A stretch of 64,000 nt of DNA. It comes from Microvirgula aerodenitrificans DSM 15089. Its GTDB lineage: Bacteria; Pseudomonadota; Gammaproteobacteria; Burkholderiales; Aquaspirillaceae. A program made the position numbers and the translations under genes. Below the pieces are notes generated by a model, which was not told where the DNA came from, did not search any database, and saw only the letters and a program-made list of their open reading frames with translations. The stretch is taken from positions 23,582-87,581 of the forward strand of contig NZ_JHVK01000017.1 in the NCBI RefSeq assembly GCF_000620105.1, given 5' to 3'. Below are positions 25,981 through 35,386 of the stretch, piece after piece (position 1 is the stretch's first letter; each line of letters opens with the position of its first letter).

Positions 25981-28900
25981 ATGCGCTTTACCGATCTCTT
26001 TATCCGCCGCCCCGTCCTGTCTCTGGTGGTCAGCCTGATGCTGCTGCTGATCGGCGGCAGTGCGCTGTTCTCGCTGCAGGTGCGCGAGTACCCGAACATG
26101 GAAAGCGCGACCATCGTTATCGACACCCGCTTCCCGGGCGCCACCCAGGCGGTGATGCAGGGCTTCGTGACCACGCCGATCGCCCAGGCGGTGTCGACGG
26201 CCAGCGGCATCGAGTACCTGTCGTCCACCTCGACCCAGGGCAAGAGCCAGATCAAGGCCAAGCTGGTGCTGAACGCCAATGCCGACCGGGCGATGAGCGA
26301 AATTCTGACCAAGGTCCAGCAGGTCAGGTACCAGTTGCCGGAAGGCGTCAACGATCCGGTCATCAGCAAGATGACCGATGGTGCGTCGGCCATCCAGTAC
26401 GTGGCCTTTACCAGCGACACGCTGGGTGTGCCGCAGATGACCGACTTTGCCGTCCGCGTGGCCCAGCCGCTGATGACGTCCGTGCCCGGTGTGGCCTCGG
26501 TCGACCTGTTCGGCGGCCAGGCGCTGGCGATGCGCATCTGGGTGGATCCGGCGCGGATGGCAGCGCGCGGGCTGACCGCGCCGGATGTGGCGGCGGCGCT
26601 GCGCGCCAATAATGTGCAGGCGGCACCGGGGCAGTTGAAGGGCCGCGACACGGCGATCAACCTGACGGCCGGTACCGATCTGACCAGCCTCGACGATTTC
26701 CGCAAGATGGTGGTCAGGCAGGGGAGCGGGGGACTGGTCCGCCTCGGCGATATCGCCACGCTCGAAATCGGCGGCCAGAATTACAACAGTACCGCCAGCA
26801 GCAGTGGCCGGCCGGCCGTGATCCTGGGCATTTCGCCGACGCCGGACGGCAACCCGCTGGAGATTGTCCGGGCGGTCAAGGCGCTGCTGCCGGCCATCCA
26901 GCGCGTGGCCCCGCCGGGGATGACCGTGTCCAACCAGTTCGACGTGGCGCATTTCGTCAATGCGTCGATCGACGAGGTGATCCACACCCTGATCGAGGCG
27001 GTCGCCATCGTGATCGTGGTCATCTTCCTGTTTCTGGGCTCGTTCCGCGCGGTCATCATTCCGGTGGTGACCATCCCGCTGTCGCTGATCGGCACGGCGG
27101 CGCTGATGCTTGCCTTCGGCTTTTCGCTGAACCTGCTGACGCTGCTGGCCATGGTGCTGGCCATCGGCCTGGTGGTCGATGATGCCATTGTCGTGGTCGA
27201 GAACATCCACCGTCATATCGAGGACGGGCTGTCTCCGGTGCGGGCGGCGCTGGTCGGCGCGCGCGAGATCGTCGGACCGGTCATTGCCATGACCCTGACC
27301 CTGGCCGCGGTCTATGCGCCGATCGGGCTGATGGGCGGGCTGACCGGTGCGCTGTTCCGCGAGTTTGCCTTTACGCTGGCCGGCTCGGTCATTGTCTCCG
27401 GGCTGGTGGCGCTGACGCTGTCGCCGATGATGAGTTCCTGGCTGCTCGATGCCAAAGTGAGCGAAAGCCGGCTGTCACGGCGGGTCGAAGCTGCCATGGG
27501 CCGGCTGACCCGGAACTATGACCGGCTGCTCGGGCAGACGCTGGCCGCGCGACCGGTGGTGCTGATGGTCGGCGCGGCGGTGCTGGTGGCCATTGTCGTG
27601 CTGTTCAACGGCAGCCGGCGCGAGCTGGCACCGTCCGAGGATCAGGGCTATGTCTTTGTCCAGGCCAGGGCGCCGCAGTACGCGAATATCGACTACACCC
27701 AGCGCTATTCCGGCCAGATCGAACAGCTGTTCAAGTCGCTGCCGGAGTATGCGAGCAGCTGGTTCACCAATGGCACCGACGGCGCCAACAATGCCTTTGG
27801 CGGGGTGCTGCTGACGGAATGGTCGGCGCGCGACCGCAGCGCGGCGCAGATCCAGACCCGGCTGAATGCCGACGGCGCCGCTGTCACCGGTGTGTATGCG
27901 GCAGCCTTCCTCGGCGCGGCGCTGCCTGCCGGCAACGGCGGCCTGCCGGTGCAGATGGTGTTGCGTTCGCCGGATGATTTTCCGGTGCTGTATGCCGCGA
28001 TGGAAAAGATCAAGGCGGCGGCCTGGGGCAGCGGTCTGTTCGCCTTCGTCGACAGCGATCTGGCCTTCGACAGCCCGGGGGCGCGGATCCGCATCGATCG
28101 CGAAAAGGCCGGCGAGATGGGAGTGACGATGAGCGCCATTGCCGACACGCTGGCGATCCTGGTCGGCGAGAACTACATCAACCGCTTCAACTGGCACGAC
28201 CGCTCCTACGACGTGATCGCCCAGGTGCCGCGCGCGCAGCGGCTGGCGCCGGACAGCCTCGGGCAATTCCATGTCCGCGCCGCCTCGGGGGCGCTGCTGC
28301 CGCTGTCCACCGTGGTGGGCTTCGACATGCACCCGGAAGCCAACCGGTTGCCGCAGTTCAACCAGATGAATGCGGCCACGCTGTCGGCGGTGCTGGCGCC
28401 CGGCGTCACCATGGGCCAGGCGGTGGATTTCCTGCAACACCAGCCGGTTCCGGCCGGCGCCAGCATCGACTGGCAGGCGGACAGTCGCCAGTACGTCAGC
28501 GAGGGGAACCGGCTGACCGTGTCTTTCCTGTTTGCGCTGGTGGTGATCTTTCTGGTGCTGGCGGCGCAGTACGAATCGTTCCGCGATCCGCTGGTCATCC
28601 TGGTTACGGTGCCGCTGGCGGTGTGCGGGGCCCTGGTGCCACTGTACCTCGGCTTCAGCACACTCAATATCTACACCCAGATCGGCCTGGTCACCCTGAT
28701 CGGTCTGATCTCCAAGCACGGTATTCTGATGGTTGCCTTTGCCAATGAAATCCAGAAACACGAGGGGCTGGACCGGGTTGTGGCGATCCGCAAGTCCGCC
28801 GCCGTCCGCATGCGCCCGATCCTGATGACCACGGCGGCGATGGTGGCCGGGCTGGTGCCGCTGCTGTTTGCCAGCGGCGCCGGTGCGGCCAGCCGGTTCG

Positions 28901-29058
28901 CCATCGGCATCGTGGTGGTGATGGGACTGCTGATCGGCACGCTGTTTACCCTGTTTGTCCTGCCGACGGTCTATTCCTTCCTGGCCCGGGATCACCGGGC
29001 GGCGCACGACAGCCTGCGGGCGCGCGAACTTGCCGTGGCGGAGGTGGCCCATGACTGA
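25981..29058 (+). CDS. RND efflux pump inner-membrane transporter (MexI-like)
   Basis: 1025 aa, the usual HAE1-RND length. MRFTDLFIRRPVLSLVVSL is the family N-terminus. There are two periplasmic loops and twelve membrane segments. TM4 carries LAIGLVVDDAIVVVENIHRH with the proton-relay Asp pair, and the TM10-11 region has the conserved Lys in GLISKHGILMVAFANE. It exports amphipathic compounds by proton antiport. Substrates under SoxR control in other species include phenazines and redox-cycling dyes. Overlaps the OMF gene by 8 bp. Confidence 0.95.
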   Translation: MRFTDLFIRRPVLSLVVSLMLLLIGGSALFSLQVREYPNMESATIVIDTRFPGATQAVMQGFVTTPIAQAVSTASGIEYLSSTSTQGKSQIKAKLVLNANADRAMSEILTKVQQVRYQLPEGVNDPVISKMTDGASAIQYVAFTSDTLGVPQMTDFAVRVAQPLMTSVPGVASVDLFGGQALAMRIWVDPARMAARGLTAPDVAAALRANNVQAAPGQLKGRDTAINLTAGTDLTSLDDFRKMVVRQGSGGLVRLGDIATLEIGGQNYNSTASSSGRPAVILGISPTPDGNPLEIVRAVKALLPAIQRVAPPGMTVSNQFDVAHFVNASIDEVIHTLIEAVAIVIVVIFLFLGSFRAVIIPVVTIPLSLIGTAALMLAFGFSLNLLTLLAMVLAIGLVVDDAIVVVENIHRHIEDGLSPVRAALVGAREIVGPVIAMTLTLAAVYAPIGLMGGLTGALFREFAFTLAGSVIVSGLVALTLSPMMSSWLLDAKVSESRLSRRVEAAMGRLTRNYDRLLGQTLAARPVVLMVGAAVLVAIVVLFNGSRRELAPSEDQGYVFVQARAPQYANIDYTQRYSGQIEQLFKSLPEYASSWFTNGTDGANNAFGGVLLTEWSARDRSAAQIQTRLNADGAAVTGVYAAAFLGAALPAGNGGLPVQMVLRSPDDFPVLYAAMEKIKAAAWGSGLFAFVDSDLAFDSPGARIRIDREKAGEMGVTMSAIADTLAILVGENYINRFNWHDRSYDVIAQVPRAQRLAPDSLGQFHVRAASGALLPLSTVVGFDMHPEANRLPQFNQMNAATLSAVLAPGVTMGQAVDFLQHQPVPAGASIDWQADSRQYVSEGNRLTVSFLFALVVIFLVLAAQYESFRDPLVILVTVPLAVCGALVPLYLGFSTLNIYTQIGLVTLIGLISKHGILMVAFANEIQKHEGLDRVVAIRKSAAVRMRPILMTTAAMVAGLVPLLFASGAGAASRFAIGIVVVMGLLIGTLFTLFVLPTVYSFLARDHRAAHDSLRARELAVAEVAHD

Positions 29059-30505
29059 GCGCCCGATCGTTTCCCGCCGTAGCGGCAGCGGGCTGCTGGC
29101 TGCACTCGTCATGACTGCGGCAGGCTGCGCCAGCGGGCCGGACTACCGGGCCGCGGCCGTGCCGGCAGCGGCGGCCGGCGCCTTCGTGTCGCCGGCAACC
29201 CGCGCCGTGGCTCACGGGGCCGAGCTGCCCGACGACTGGTGGCGGCTGTACGAGGACGCATCGCTGGACGCCCTGGTGCAGACTGCGCTGGCAGCCAACA
29301 CCGACCTTCGCATTGCCCAGGCCAATCTCGACCGGGCACAGGCGATGTTCCGCGAGGCACGCAGTGCGCAGTGGCCGGCCACGACCGTCAGCGGCAGCGC
29401 GCAGTATGGCCGTGACGCGGCCGCATCGTCCGGCCCGGGCCGGGCGCCGGTGCAATGGTCGTACAGCGGCGGTCTGCAACTGGCTTATGAAGTCGATCTG
29501 TTCGGCCGGGTTCGGCGCGATATCGAGGCGGCGCAGCACGACGCCGGAAGCATGGCGGCCGCCCGTGATGCGGCGCGGGTCGCCGTCGTGGCGGAAACCA
29601 CTCGTGCGTATGTGGAGGCCTGCACGCTCAGCGAGTCGATTGCCATCGCCCGCGAGTCGGTGACGCTGACTTCGCACAGTCTGGAACTGGTCACGCAGAA
29701 ATGGCAGGCAGGCTCGGCATCCCGGCTCGATGTGGAACGGGCCGGCGCCAGTGCCGCGCGGGCACGGGCGGCACTGGCGCCGCTGCAGGGGCAGCGGCAG
29801 GCGACGCTGTTCGAGCTGGCCGCGCTGCTCGGCCGTCCGCCGGCCGCCGTGCCCGGGACGGCGGCGCAATGCCTGCAGGCACCGGTGCTGCGTGGCCCGA
29901 TGCCGGTCGGGGACGGTGCGGCGTTGCTGCGTCGGCGGCCGGACATCCGCCAGGCCGAGCACCGGCTGGCGGCAGATACTGCACGGATCGGCATTGCCGT
30001 TGCCGATCTGTATCCGCGCATTACCCTGGGCGCGACGGGCAGCCGGCTGCGCAACGACGCAGGGAACCAGGACTGGTCATTCGCCCTTGGGCCCTTGATC
30101 AGCTGGCACTTTCCCAATGTGATGGCAGCACGCAGCCGTGTCGGGCAGGCGAAAGCCCGGACGGCCGCCTCGCTGGCCGCCTTCGATGGCACGGTGCTGA
30201 CGGCGCTGAAGGAGGCCGAACAGGCGCTGACGATCTATGACGCGTCGCTGTCGCAGCATGAGGCGCTGCGCGATGCACGGGACCGTGCCGGCCGGGCATA
30301 CCGACTGGCTGATCAGCGCTGGCGGGCAGGTGCCATTGCCTATCTCGACGTGCTGCTGGCACAGGCCGACCATGTCGAGGCCCGCGCCCGGCTCGCTGCC
30401 TCTGCCCTGCAGGTCGGCAACGACCGGGTCACGCTGTTCAGGGCGCTGGGCGGGGGGTGGACGGCGGCGGCGGTGTCGCCGTACCCGCCTTCCAGCGATA
30501 GATGA
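29051..30505 (+). CDS. RND outer-membrane efflux lipoprotein (OpmD/NodT family)
   Basis: 484 aa from the ATG at 29051; the frame is open upstream inside the pump gene. Lipobox LVMTAAGC with Cys26, then DYRAAAVP and DDWWRLYEDASLDALVQTALAANTDLRIAQANL, typical of NodT-type channels. A second repeat half begins near RRRPDIRQAEHRLAADTARIGIAVADLYPRITL. Forms the trimeric outer-membrane/periplasmic duct for the pump above. Confidence 0.94.
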   Translation: MTERPIVSRRSGSGLLAALVMTAAGCASGPDYRAAAVPAAAAGAFVSPATRAVAHGAELPDDWWRLYEDASLDALVQTALAANTDLRIAQANLDRAQAMFREARSAQWPATTVSGSAQYGRDAAASSGPGRAPVQWSYSGGLQLAYEVDLFGRVRRDIEAAQHDAGSMAAARDAARVAVVAETTRAYVEACTLSESIAIARESVTLTSHSLELVTQKWQAGSASRLDVERAGASAARARAALAPLQGQRQATLFELAALLGRPPAAVPGTAAQCLQAPVLRGPMPVGDGAALLRRRPDIRQAEHRLAADTARIGIAVADLYPRITLGATGSRLRNDAGNQDWSFALGPLISWHFPNVMAARSRVGQAKARTAASLAAFDGTVLTALKEAEQALTIYDASLSQHEALRDARDRAGRAYRLADQRWRAGAIAYLDVLLAQADHVEARARLAASALQVGNDRVTLFRALGGGWTAAAVSPYPPSSDR

Positions 30506-30602
30506 AAAACAGGGCCATGCCGTGCCGGATGAAACATTTGGCATGGTAGCCGCTGGCACGGAGCCGCGTCACGGTGTCGTCGTCCAACCGGGTCATGACC
30601 AT
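30438..30602 (-). CDS. Small unknown protein (54 aa) antisense to the OMF 3' end
   Basis: The ATG at 30602 has AAGGAG 6 nt upstream. The product begins MVMTRLDDDTVTRLRASG, then YHAKCFIRHGMALFFIYRW, and ends in a Pro-rich tail. The central stretch has alternating aromatic and basic residues and one Cys. The last 22 codons lie opposite the outer-membrane channel gene, and the 4HB chemoreceptor stop is 42 bp upstream on the same strand. Family not recognised. Ribosome site and compact core argue for a real gene; small size argues for caution. Confidence 0.45.
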   Translation of the reverse strand: MVMTRLDDDTVTRLRASGYHAKCFIRHGMALFFIYRWKAGTATPPPPSTPRPAP

Positions 30603-30644
30603 CACTGTCTCCTTGAAAGGAAGCCATTCCGACCGCGCTCGCCG

Positions 30645-32270
30645 CTATACCTGGAACTGGGCGATGGTGGTCAGCATCCGCTGTGCCTGATCGTTCAGGT
30701 TGGCGGCGGTGGCCGAGTTGTTCTGCGAGCTGGAATGGCTTTCTTCGGCCATCTGTGCCACGCGTTCGATCTGCTGGGCGATGCTGGTGCTGGCCAGCGA
30801 CTGCTCGCGCATCGAAAACGAAATCTCGGAAATCTGCTCGACGGCACCGCTGGTGCGCTCGAGGATGCGGTTGATGGCCTCGGTCGCCTGGTTGGCCGAG
30901 CTCATGCCGGTTTCGACCTGGGTGACCACACCCTTCATCGAGGCGACCGTCCGGTTGGCGTCTCCCTGCATCGACTGCACGGTGGCGGTGATTTCCTGGG
31001 TCGAGATCGCGGTGCGTTCGGCCAGCTTGCGTACCTCGTCGGCGACCACGGCGAAGCCGCGGCCGGTTTCGCCGGCACGGGCGGCTTCGATCGCTGCGTT
31101 CAGCGCCAGCAGATTGGTCTGGTCGGCGATGTCCTTGATCACATCGATCACGGCGCCGATCGACGTGGTCTTTTCCTGCAGCTTGACGATCTGCTCCGCG
31201 GCCAGCTTGACGCTGTCCGAGGTGCTGCGGATGGCACTGATGGTCTCGCCGATCACGGCGGCGCCCAGGGTGGCTTCCTCGCCGGCGGCGCGGCCGCTTT
31301 CATCGGCCTGGGCCGAGCGGTCGGCAACGTGGTTGACGCTGACCGTCATCTGTTCGACCGCCGCCGACATGCTGGAGGTCGATTCGCTGACCTGTTCGAC
31401 CGCCTGCGACATCTGTTCCGACGAGTCGGCGACCGCCGTGGCGTGCCCGCCGACTGCCTGACCGATCCGGGTCAGTTCGACAAAGCTGGTCTGCAGCATC
31501 TGCAGCAGCTGGTTGAAGCGGGACGCGATATGGGCGATCTCGTCCGTGCCGCTGTCGTCGACGCGCAGGGTCAGGTTGCGTTCGCTGGTGATGGCGACGA
31601 TCTTGACTTCGAGCTTGCCGAGCGAGGCCTTGACGCTGAACGCCACCCACAGACTGGAACCGGTAATCACGGCCAGCAGTGTCAGCCCCAGCGCCAGCAG
31701 CGTCCATTTTGCGTTCTGGCCGGCCTTCACGGCATCGAGGCCGGACTGGGTACCGAGGGTCTTGTTGAACTCGACCAGCTTGTCGATGGCGGCATAGGCA
31801 TCGGCGGCGACCGGCGTGATCTTGTCCTTGCTGAACTGCAGCGCAGCCGCGTTCCCTTCCACCGTGCCCTTGCCGGACAGCGCCAGGAAGTCGGCCATCG
31901 ACGCCTGCCATTTCTTCAGCGCCGCCAGCGTCGCCTCGACATTGGCGCGATCCTCATCGTTGATGAGCAACGTGCTCTTGTAGGTGTTGAGGTCCTTCAG
32001 CAGCGTGTCGACATTGCTCTGGATACCCTGTTCTGCCTCTTTCTTGTCGGCGGGATCCAGGCTGGCGGCATGGATCATGGCCTGCCGGCGCGCCTCGATG
32101 TAGTGGGCCTTGACCTCTTCTGCGATGACCAGCGAGGGCTGGGCATTCTGGGTGGCATCGATGATGCGCTGATCCACTACTGCCATTTGCACATACAGCG
32201 TGCCGAGCATGGCGACCAGGCCAATGAGACTGATCGCCGCCATGCCATACAGTTTAGTCGAGATTTTCAT
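30645..32270 (-). CDS. 4HB-type chemoreceptor (MCP), twin of the gene at 53486
   Basis: 541 aa from the ATG at 32270 (AAGGTGG upstream). TM1 ~10-30, a four-helix-bundle periplasmic domain (~31-190, with [19 protein letters not shown]), TM2 ~190-210, HAMP, then an MCP domain with [36 protein letters not shown]. No NWETF-type CheR tether. It is the same length as the receptor at 53486 and is nearly collinear with it: the signalling halves are almost identical and the sensor halves diverge, so they are recent duplicates sensing different ligands. Their upstream noncoding regions also share conserved blocks. Confidence 0.94.
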   Translation of the reverse strand: MKISTKLYGMAAISLIGLVAMLGTLYVQMAVVDQRIIDATQNAQPSLVIAEEVKAHYIEARRQAMIHAASLDPADKKEAEQGIQSNVDTLLKDLNTYKSTLLINDEDRANVEATLAALKKWQASMADFLALSGKGTVEGNAAALQFSKDKITPVAADAYAAIDKLVEFNKTLGTQSGLDAVKAGQNAKWTLLALGLTLLAVITGSSLWVAFSVKASLGKLEVKIVAITSERNLTLRVDDSGTDEIAHIASRFNQLLQMLQTSFVELTRIGQAVGGHATAVADSSEQMSQAVEQVSESTSSMSAAVEQMTVSVNHVADRSAQADESGRAAGEEATLGAAVIGETISAIRSTSDSVKLAAEQIVKLQEKTTSIGAVIDVIKDIADQTNLLALNAAIEAARAGETGRGFAVVADEVRKLAERTAISTQEITATVQSMQGDANRTVASMKGVVTQVETGMSSANQATEAINRILERTSGAVEQISEISFSMREQSLASTSIAQQIERVAQMAEESHSSSQNNSATAANLNDQAQRMLTTIAQFQV

Positions 32271-33020
32271 ATAGCCACCTTCAATAAGTGGGGAATGACG
32301 GGGGCTGGCCGGCAATGAGTGCCCGATGCTCAGTCACTGAGAAAAAGGAATAAGCGGGAAGGGCATTGACGTGTCACGCTACGCGCATGACATTTAATTT
32401 ATCAGCATCGTTACGCTCTGGTAAACCGTTTGCTGAATATTTTTTTTCACCGCTGTCACGCGCCGTTCATAACGACCGTATTTGGGTAAAAGCCCTGTCC
32501 CTATTGGCCTGATTGTCAATTTTTATCTGCCTGACTACAGCATGCATCTTGAAACTTAGGAGCGGCACAGCTGAAATTAACTACCTGAATATTCTGTGTT
32601 ACAAAATTTTCATTCAAGATCAAAAGTGAATTGCCAGTCAGCAATGGCCATGAAATCGGCCAAATGTTGAAAGTGCAAATATAACGGCCGTTACCATTGC
32701 CTGGAGGCCCTGCCGGGGAGGGCGGGTCCGGTCCCGCTGCCGTCTGCGGCCACCGCGCTGTGCATGCCGTTCAGATACAAATGGTAACGTCCGGTGCGCT
32801 AGCGCACAGACACGCGTTCCGGCCTGTGTCAGTAATGGTTTCACTCCTCCGCAAGGCATCACAACCGTCGTGCCGCGGGGTCGGAGACTGGCGCTCGGGG
32901 AACGTTGCCGTCCGTCCGGGGTCTACCTGACAGGGACGCCCGGGCGGCCCATCCATTCAGGATGGAGAGGAGAGACGTGCCGGGTGCCAGTGCCGGAAAC
33001 TCAACAGAAGAGGTGTAACC
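32271..33020 (-). promoter_or_regulatory. 750-bp intergenic leader with four blocks shared with the twin receptor's upstream region
   Basis: Blocks, listed from the gene outward: TGAATATTTTTTTTCA (32434-32449); a 30-bp block with ATGCAT and GAAACTTAGGA (32542-32571); CAAAATTTTCATTCA (32602-32616); and the palindrome TAACGGCCGTTA (32682-32693). All four recur in the same order upstream of 55111. On the receptor's strand the second block reads CCTAAGTTTC, resembling the -35 half of a flagellar sigma-28 promoter, but no clear GCCGATAA follows. The remaining ~330 bp to 33020 shows no gene I can support. Confidence 0.65.
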
Positions 33021-33236
33021 ATGAAAACCATGAACAAACTTGCGCTGGGTACCGTCGTCGCAGCCATGCTGCTCGGCCTTGGCGGCTGCGCCGGCATGTC
33101 GAAGCAGGGCAAGAGCACGGCAGTCGGCGCCGGTATCGGCGCGGTCGGCGGTGCGGTCCTGACCAATGGCAGCGCACTGGGCACCATCGGCGGCGCAGCA
33201 GTCGGTGGCGTGGTCGGGCATGAGGTCGGCAAGTAG
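33021..33236 (+). CDS. Glycine-zipper (OsmB-like) outer-membrane lipoprotein
   Basis: 71 aa; GAGGTG upstream of the ATG. Lipobox LLGLGGC with Cys23. The mature part is a Gly-zipper: GKSTAVGAGIGAVGGAVLTNGSALGTIGGAAVGGVVGHEVGK. It resembles OsmB/SlyB-type lipoproteins induced by osmotic or envelope stress. Single-gene unit with its own terminator. Confidence 0.88.
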   Translation: MKTMNKLALGTVVAAMLLGLGGCAGMSKQGKSTAVGAGIGAVGGAVLTNGSALGTIGGAAVGGVVGHEVGK

Positions 33237-33325
33237 CCACATGATGCGCGGCAGGCAGCGACGCCACGCTGCCTGCCGGTGACCGCCCTCATGGGCAGTT
33301 GCGGGCCGGTTTGCCGGCCAGTGGA

Positions 33326-33356
33326 AGTCTCCCGTTTCTGGATGGGAGGCTTTTTT
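33326..33356 (+). terminator. Terminator after the glycine-zipper lipoprotein
   Basis: 8-bp stem (AGTCTCCC / GGGAGGCT, one G-T pair), 10-nt loop, then six T. A second, GC-rich 12-bp hairpin without T run lies nearer the stop (33249-33278). Confidence 0.8.
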
Positions 33357-33461
33357 GTTTGCGGGCCGGAATCCGGCGCGACGAAGAATGCAAAAGCTTG
33401 ACCGATGTCGTAGTCCGGGCTTGACGCTTCAGTTGTAATCCCGCTCCTTGATGACCATGCC

Positions 33462-33716
33462 ATGGGCGGGCTGATGAAAGCCGAGCTGATTCTCGAACTG
33501 ATGGGGCGGGTTGAAACGCCACCGGTGCGGCTGGAATGGCTGATGACACTTTATGCGCAGCAGCTCGAATCGCTGGCCGGGCGGCTGAGCGAAGAAGAGA
33601 TTTTCCAGTGGATCGCGCTCGGTGCGCTGATCGTCGATGCGCGCCGTCGCGAGGGGGCGTCGTGGGATACCGTGCAGCACCTGCTTGGCAGGCTGGGGCG
33701 GGAACCGATGGTCTGA
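33462..33716 (+). CDS. Small helical protein of unknown function
   Basis: 84 aa (or 80 from the ATG at 33474). KAELILELMGRVETPPVRLEWLMTLYAQQLESLAGRLSEEEIFQWIALGALIVDARRREG suggests an all-alpha soluble protein; no signal or membrane segment. Family not recognised. Ribosome site weak for both starts. Convergent with the phasin gene. Codon choice fits its neighbours, and the opposite-strand frame looks like a shadow. Confidence 0.5.
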   Translation: MGGLMKAELILELMGRVETPPVRLEWLMTLYAQQLESLAGRLSEEEIFQWIALGALIVDARRREGASWDTVQHLLGRLGREPMV

Positions 33717-33774
33717 ACCGGGCGGCGCAGCCCGCCGCGCAGGGGAGCAACGGGCTTTGCCGCGCAGGGGAAGC

Positions 33775-34131
33775 TTACTTCTTGTTCGAGCTCGCGGCGC
33801 CGTCTGTCCGGGGGATTGGCGACGTTGCGGTGACATCGAAGATTTTCTTGTTCATGTCGTTGAAGGTTTCGTAGATGGCGTTGGTCGTTTCCATCGTTTT
33901 CTCGAAGACCGGGACCGACTGCAGGCCGGCGAAGCCTCGCGCGGCTTCACCATTGCCACTTTGGCGGAGACTTTCCGCCGAGTGATTGCAAATCTCTCTC
34001 ATCAGATTGAGCTGGAGCTGGGTGATTTTCTCTGCACATTCAATGCCGATGTTCGATGCTTTCAACATTTTCTCGAATTGCGTTTGATAAATGCCGGCCC
34101 ATTGCTCAAAACTGTGCAGTTGATTTTCCAT
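33775..34131 (-). CDS. Phasin-family protein (PHA granule-associated)
   Basis: 118 aa; GGAGG 6 nt before the ATG. The phasin (PF09361) pattern is clear: FEQWAGIYQTQFEKMLKASNIGIECAEKITQLQLNLMREICNHSAESLR, amphipathic helices without cysteine-rich or signal features. It is shorter than PhaP (~180 aa), with a variable, Ser/Lys-rich C-terminus. It coats polyhydroxyalkanoate granules or acts as a chaperone for them. Monocistronic. Confidence 0.85.
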   Translation of the reverse strand: MENQLHSFEQWAGIYQTQFEKMLKASNIGIECAEKITQLQLNLMREICNHSAESLRQSGNGEAARGFAGLQSVPVFEKTMETTNAIYETFNDMNKKIFDVTATSPIPRTDGAASSNKK

Positions 34132-34335
34132 AATGCCTCCTGGTCATGATGTAATCATGTGATGAATATTTTCCCTGATCACATGTAATAGGCGCGAAAT
34201 AAACCAACTCCCCCATGGCGGGCGGGGCCACCATGATCTCGCGTACAAAAAGTATAGAAAGTTTTTCCGGCCCTGCCCCAGTATTTGGCTATATGCGGCA
34301 GAACGGTCATGCATGCAGGCAATGGCGGCGTGAGC

Positions 34336-34360
34336 GTGGCGAAAACCCGGTTTTCGCCAC
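34336..34360. repeat. 11-bp perfect inverted repeat between phasin and methyltransferase genes
   Basis: GTGGCGAAAAC / GTTTTCGCCAC with a 3-nt loop. No T run on either side. It lies 50 bp beyond the stop of the minus-strand methyltransferase gene, so a factor-dependent end or mRNA-stabilising hairpin is possible. The rest of the ~280-bp gap shows no gene. Confidence 0.5.
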
Positions 34361-34409
34361 GAATAATCAATACGGGCAACCGCTCCGGCCGGAATAATGG
34401 CCGTGCGTA

Positions 34410-35015
34410 TTACAGCCAGCGGCGTACATGCTGGCAATATTTGACGTAGTGGGCACCATGCTGTGCCAGTAAATGTCGCTCTTCGAGCCGCACCTGGACC
34501 TGCATCAGGATTTCCCCGGCAACCAGCAATGCCAGCGTTGCCGCAGACGGAAAGACCAGCAGCAGGCCGATCTGGTTGACGCGCATGGCCAGATAGATCG
34601 GGTTGCGCGACAGACGGAACAGGCCGTGGGTGACCAGTGCCGTCCTGCGCGCGTGGTCGATGCCGATGCGCCATGACGCCCCCATCTGCAGCTGTGCGAG
34701 CAGCAGCCAGCCCAGGGCGACCAGCAACAGCAGCCAGCCGGCTGCGCTGACCCATGGCGACTGCAGCGGGACGTAGGCGCCGAGCCAGTACGGAGCGGTC
34801 GGCAGCAGGGCGATCACGGATACGGTCAGGCCACTGGCGAGCAGCAGCATTTTCGAGGCGCGCGCCACGTAGCCGTAGGCGTCGGCGCCGGCGGTCAGGA
34901 CGACCGGGTTGATGCCGGTGCGCCGGTAGGCAACCAGTGCGCGCCAGACCACCGACAGCAGGAAGAAAACCAGAGAGTAGATGAGCAGGGCGCTCGGCGG
35001 GAGCCAATAGTGCAT
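34410..35015 (-). CDS. ICMT/PEMT-like integral membrane methyltransferase
   Basis: 201 aa, about five hydrophobic segments. The C-terminal motif TALVTHGLFRLSRNPIYLAMRVNQIGLLLVFPS and later EERHLLAQHGAHYVKYCQHVRRWL match the isoprenylcysteine carboxyl methyltransferase / phospholipid methyltransferase fold (SAM-binding R-N-P-x-Y and E-E...Y). Bacterial members methylate lipids or unknown small substrates. 61 bp upstream of nothing co-directional except the DUF1508 gene, which precedes it. Confidence 0.82.
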   Translation of the reverse strand: MHYWLPPSALLIYSLVFFLLSVVWRALVAYRRTGINPVVLTAGADAYGYVARASKMLLLASGLTVSVIALLPTAPYWLGAYVPLQSPWVSAAGWLLLLVALGWLLLAQLQMGASWRIGIDHARRTALVTHGLFRLSRNPIYLAMRVNQIGLLLVFPSAATLALLVAGEILMQVQVRLEERHLLAQHGAHYVKYCQHVRRWL

Positions 35016-35076
35016 GTACAGTCCGTGTTCGATGGAGTGAGGGATCGATCCGCGTCCCGCCGTTGCCGACTGTGAC

Positions 35077-35274
35077 TCAGGCGTCCAGGCAGAGCGCGTC
35101 TTCGCGCTCGATTACCGGCGTGGCAGACAGTGTGCTCTTGACCAGTCTGATGCCATGCTGGCAATCCCCCTTGTTCCGGTAGCCTTCGCCGGAGTCGGCG
35201 ACGATCTGGTGATCCTCTGCCAGCAGGCGCCAGCGCCAGTCGCCCATCTGATCCTTGTACATCACGAAGTACAT
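35077..35274 (-). CDS. DUF1508 (YegP-like) small protein, single repeat
   Basis: 65 aa from the ATG at 35274 (GGGAG 6-7 nt upstream). MYFVMYKDQMGDWRWRLLAEDHQIVADSGEGYRNKGDCQHGIRLVK is one DUF1508 unit: W-R-W-R-L in place of the usual F-Y-F-x-L, then I-x-x-S-x-x-Y and a GI-x-x-V-K ending. Role unknown; YegP proteins are stress-associated. A two-repeat relative is at 56273. Copy 2 of the 57-bp element lies upstream. Confidence 0.78.
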   Translation of the reverse strand: MYFVMYKDQMGDWRWRLLAEDHQIVADSGEGYRNKGDCQHGIRLVKSTLSATPVIEREDALCLDA

Positions 35275-35386
35275 AGCAGCTCCCATGATTTCGGGTTTCA
35301 GGACAGGTCCGCCAGATGGCGGCCGGGACTGTGCCGGCGGGTCGATGGTGCGGCGGGCCGAGGGGCCAGACTCGGTGAGCGGCCGT

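Noticed and set aside
25327..27216. 629-aa minus-strand frame opposite the RND operon
   Set aside because: Antisense shadow; adaptor and pump genes on the plus strand are complete with family motifs.
30237..32318. 693-aa open frame on the plus strand
   Set aside because: Shadow of the 4HB chemoreceptor on the other strand; the true gene has start, ribosome site and all MCP motifs.
34336..34360. Terminator for the methyltransferase gene
   Set aside because: The 11-bp hairpin lacks a T run in either direction, so it is listed only as an inverted repeat.
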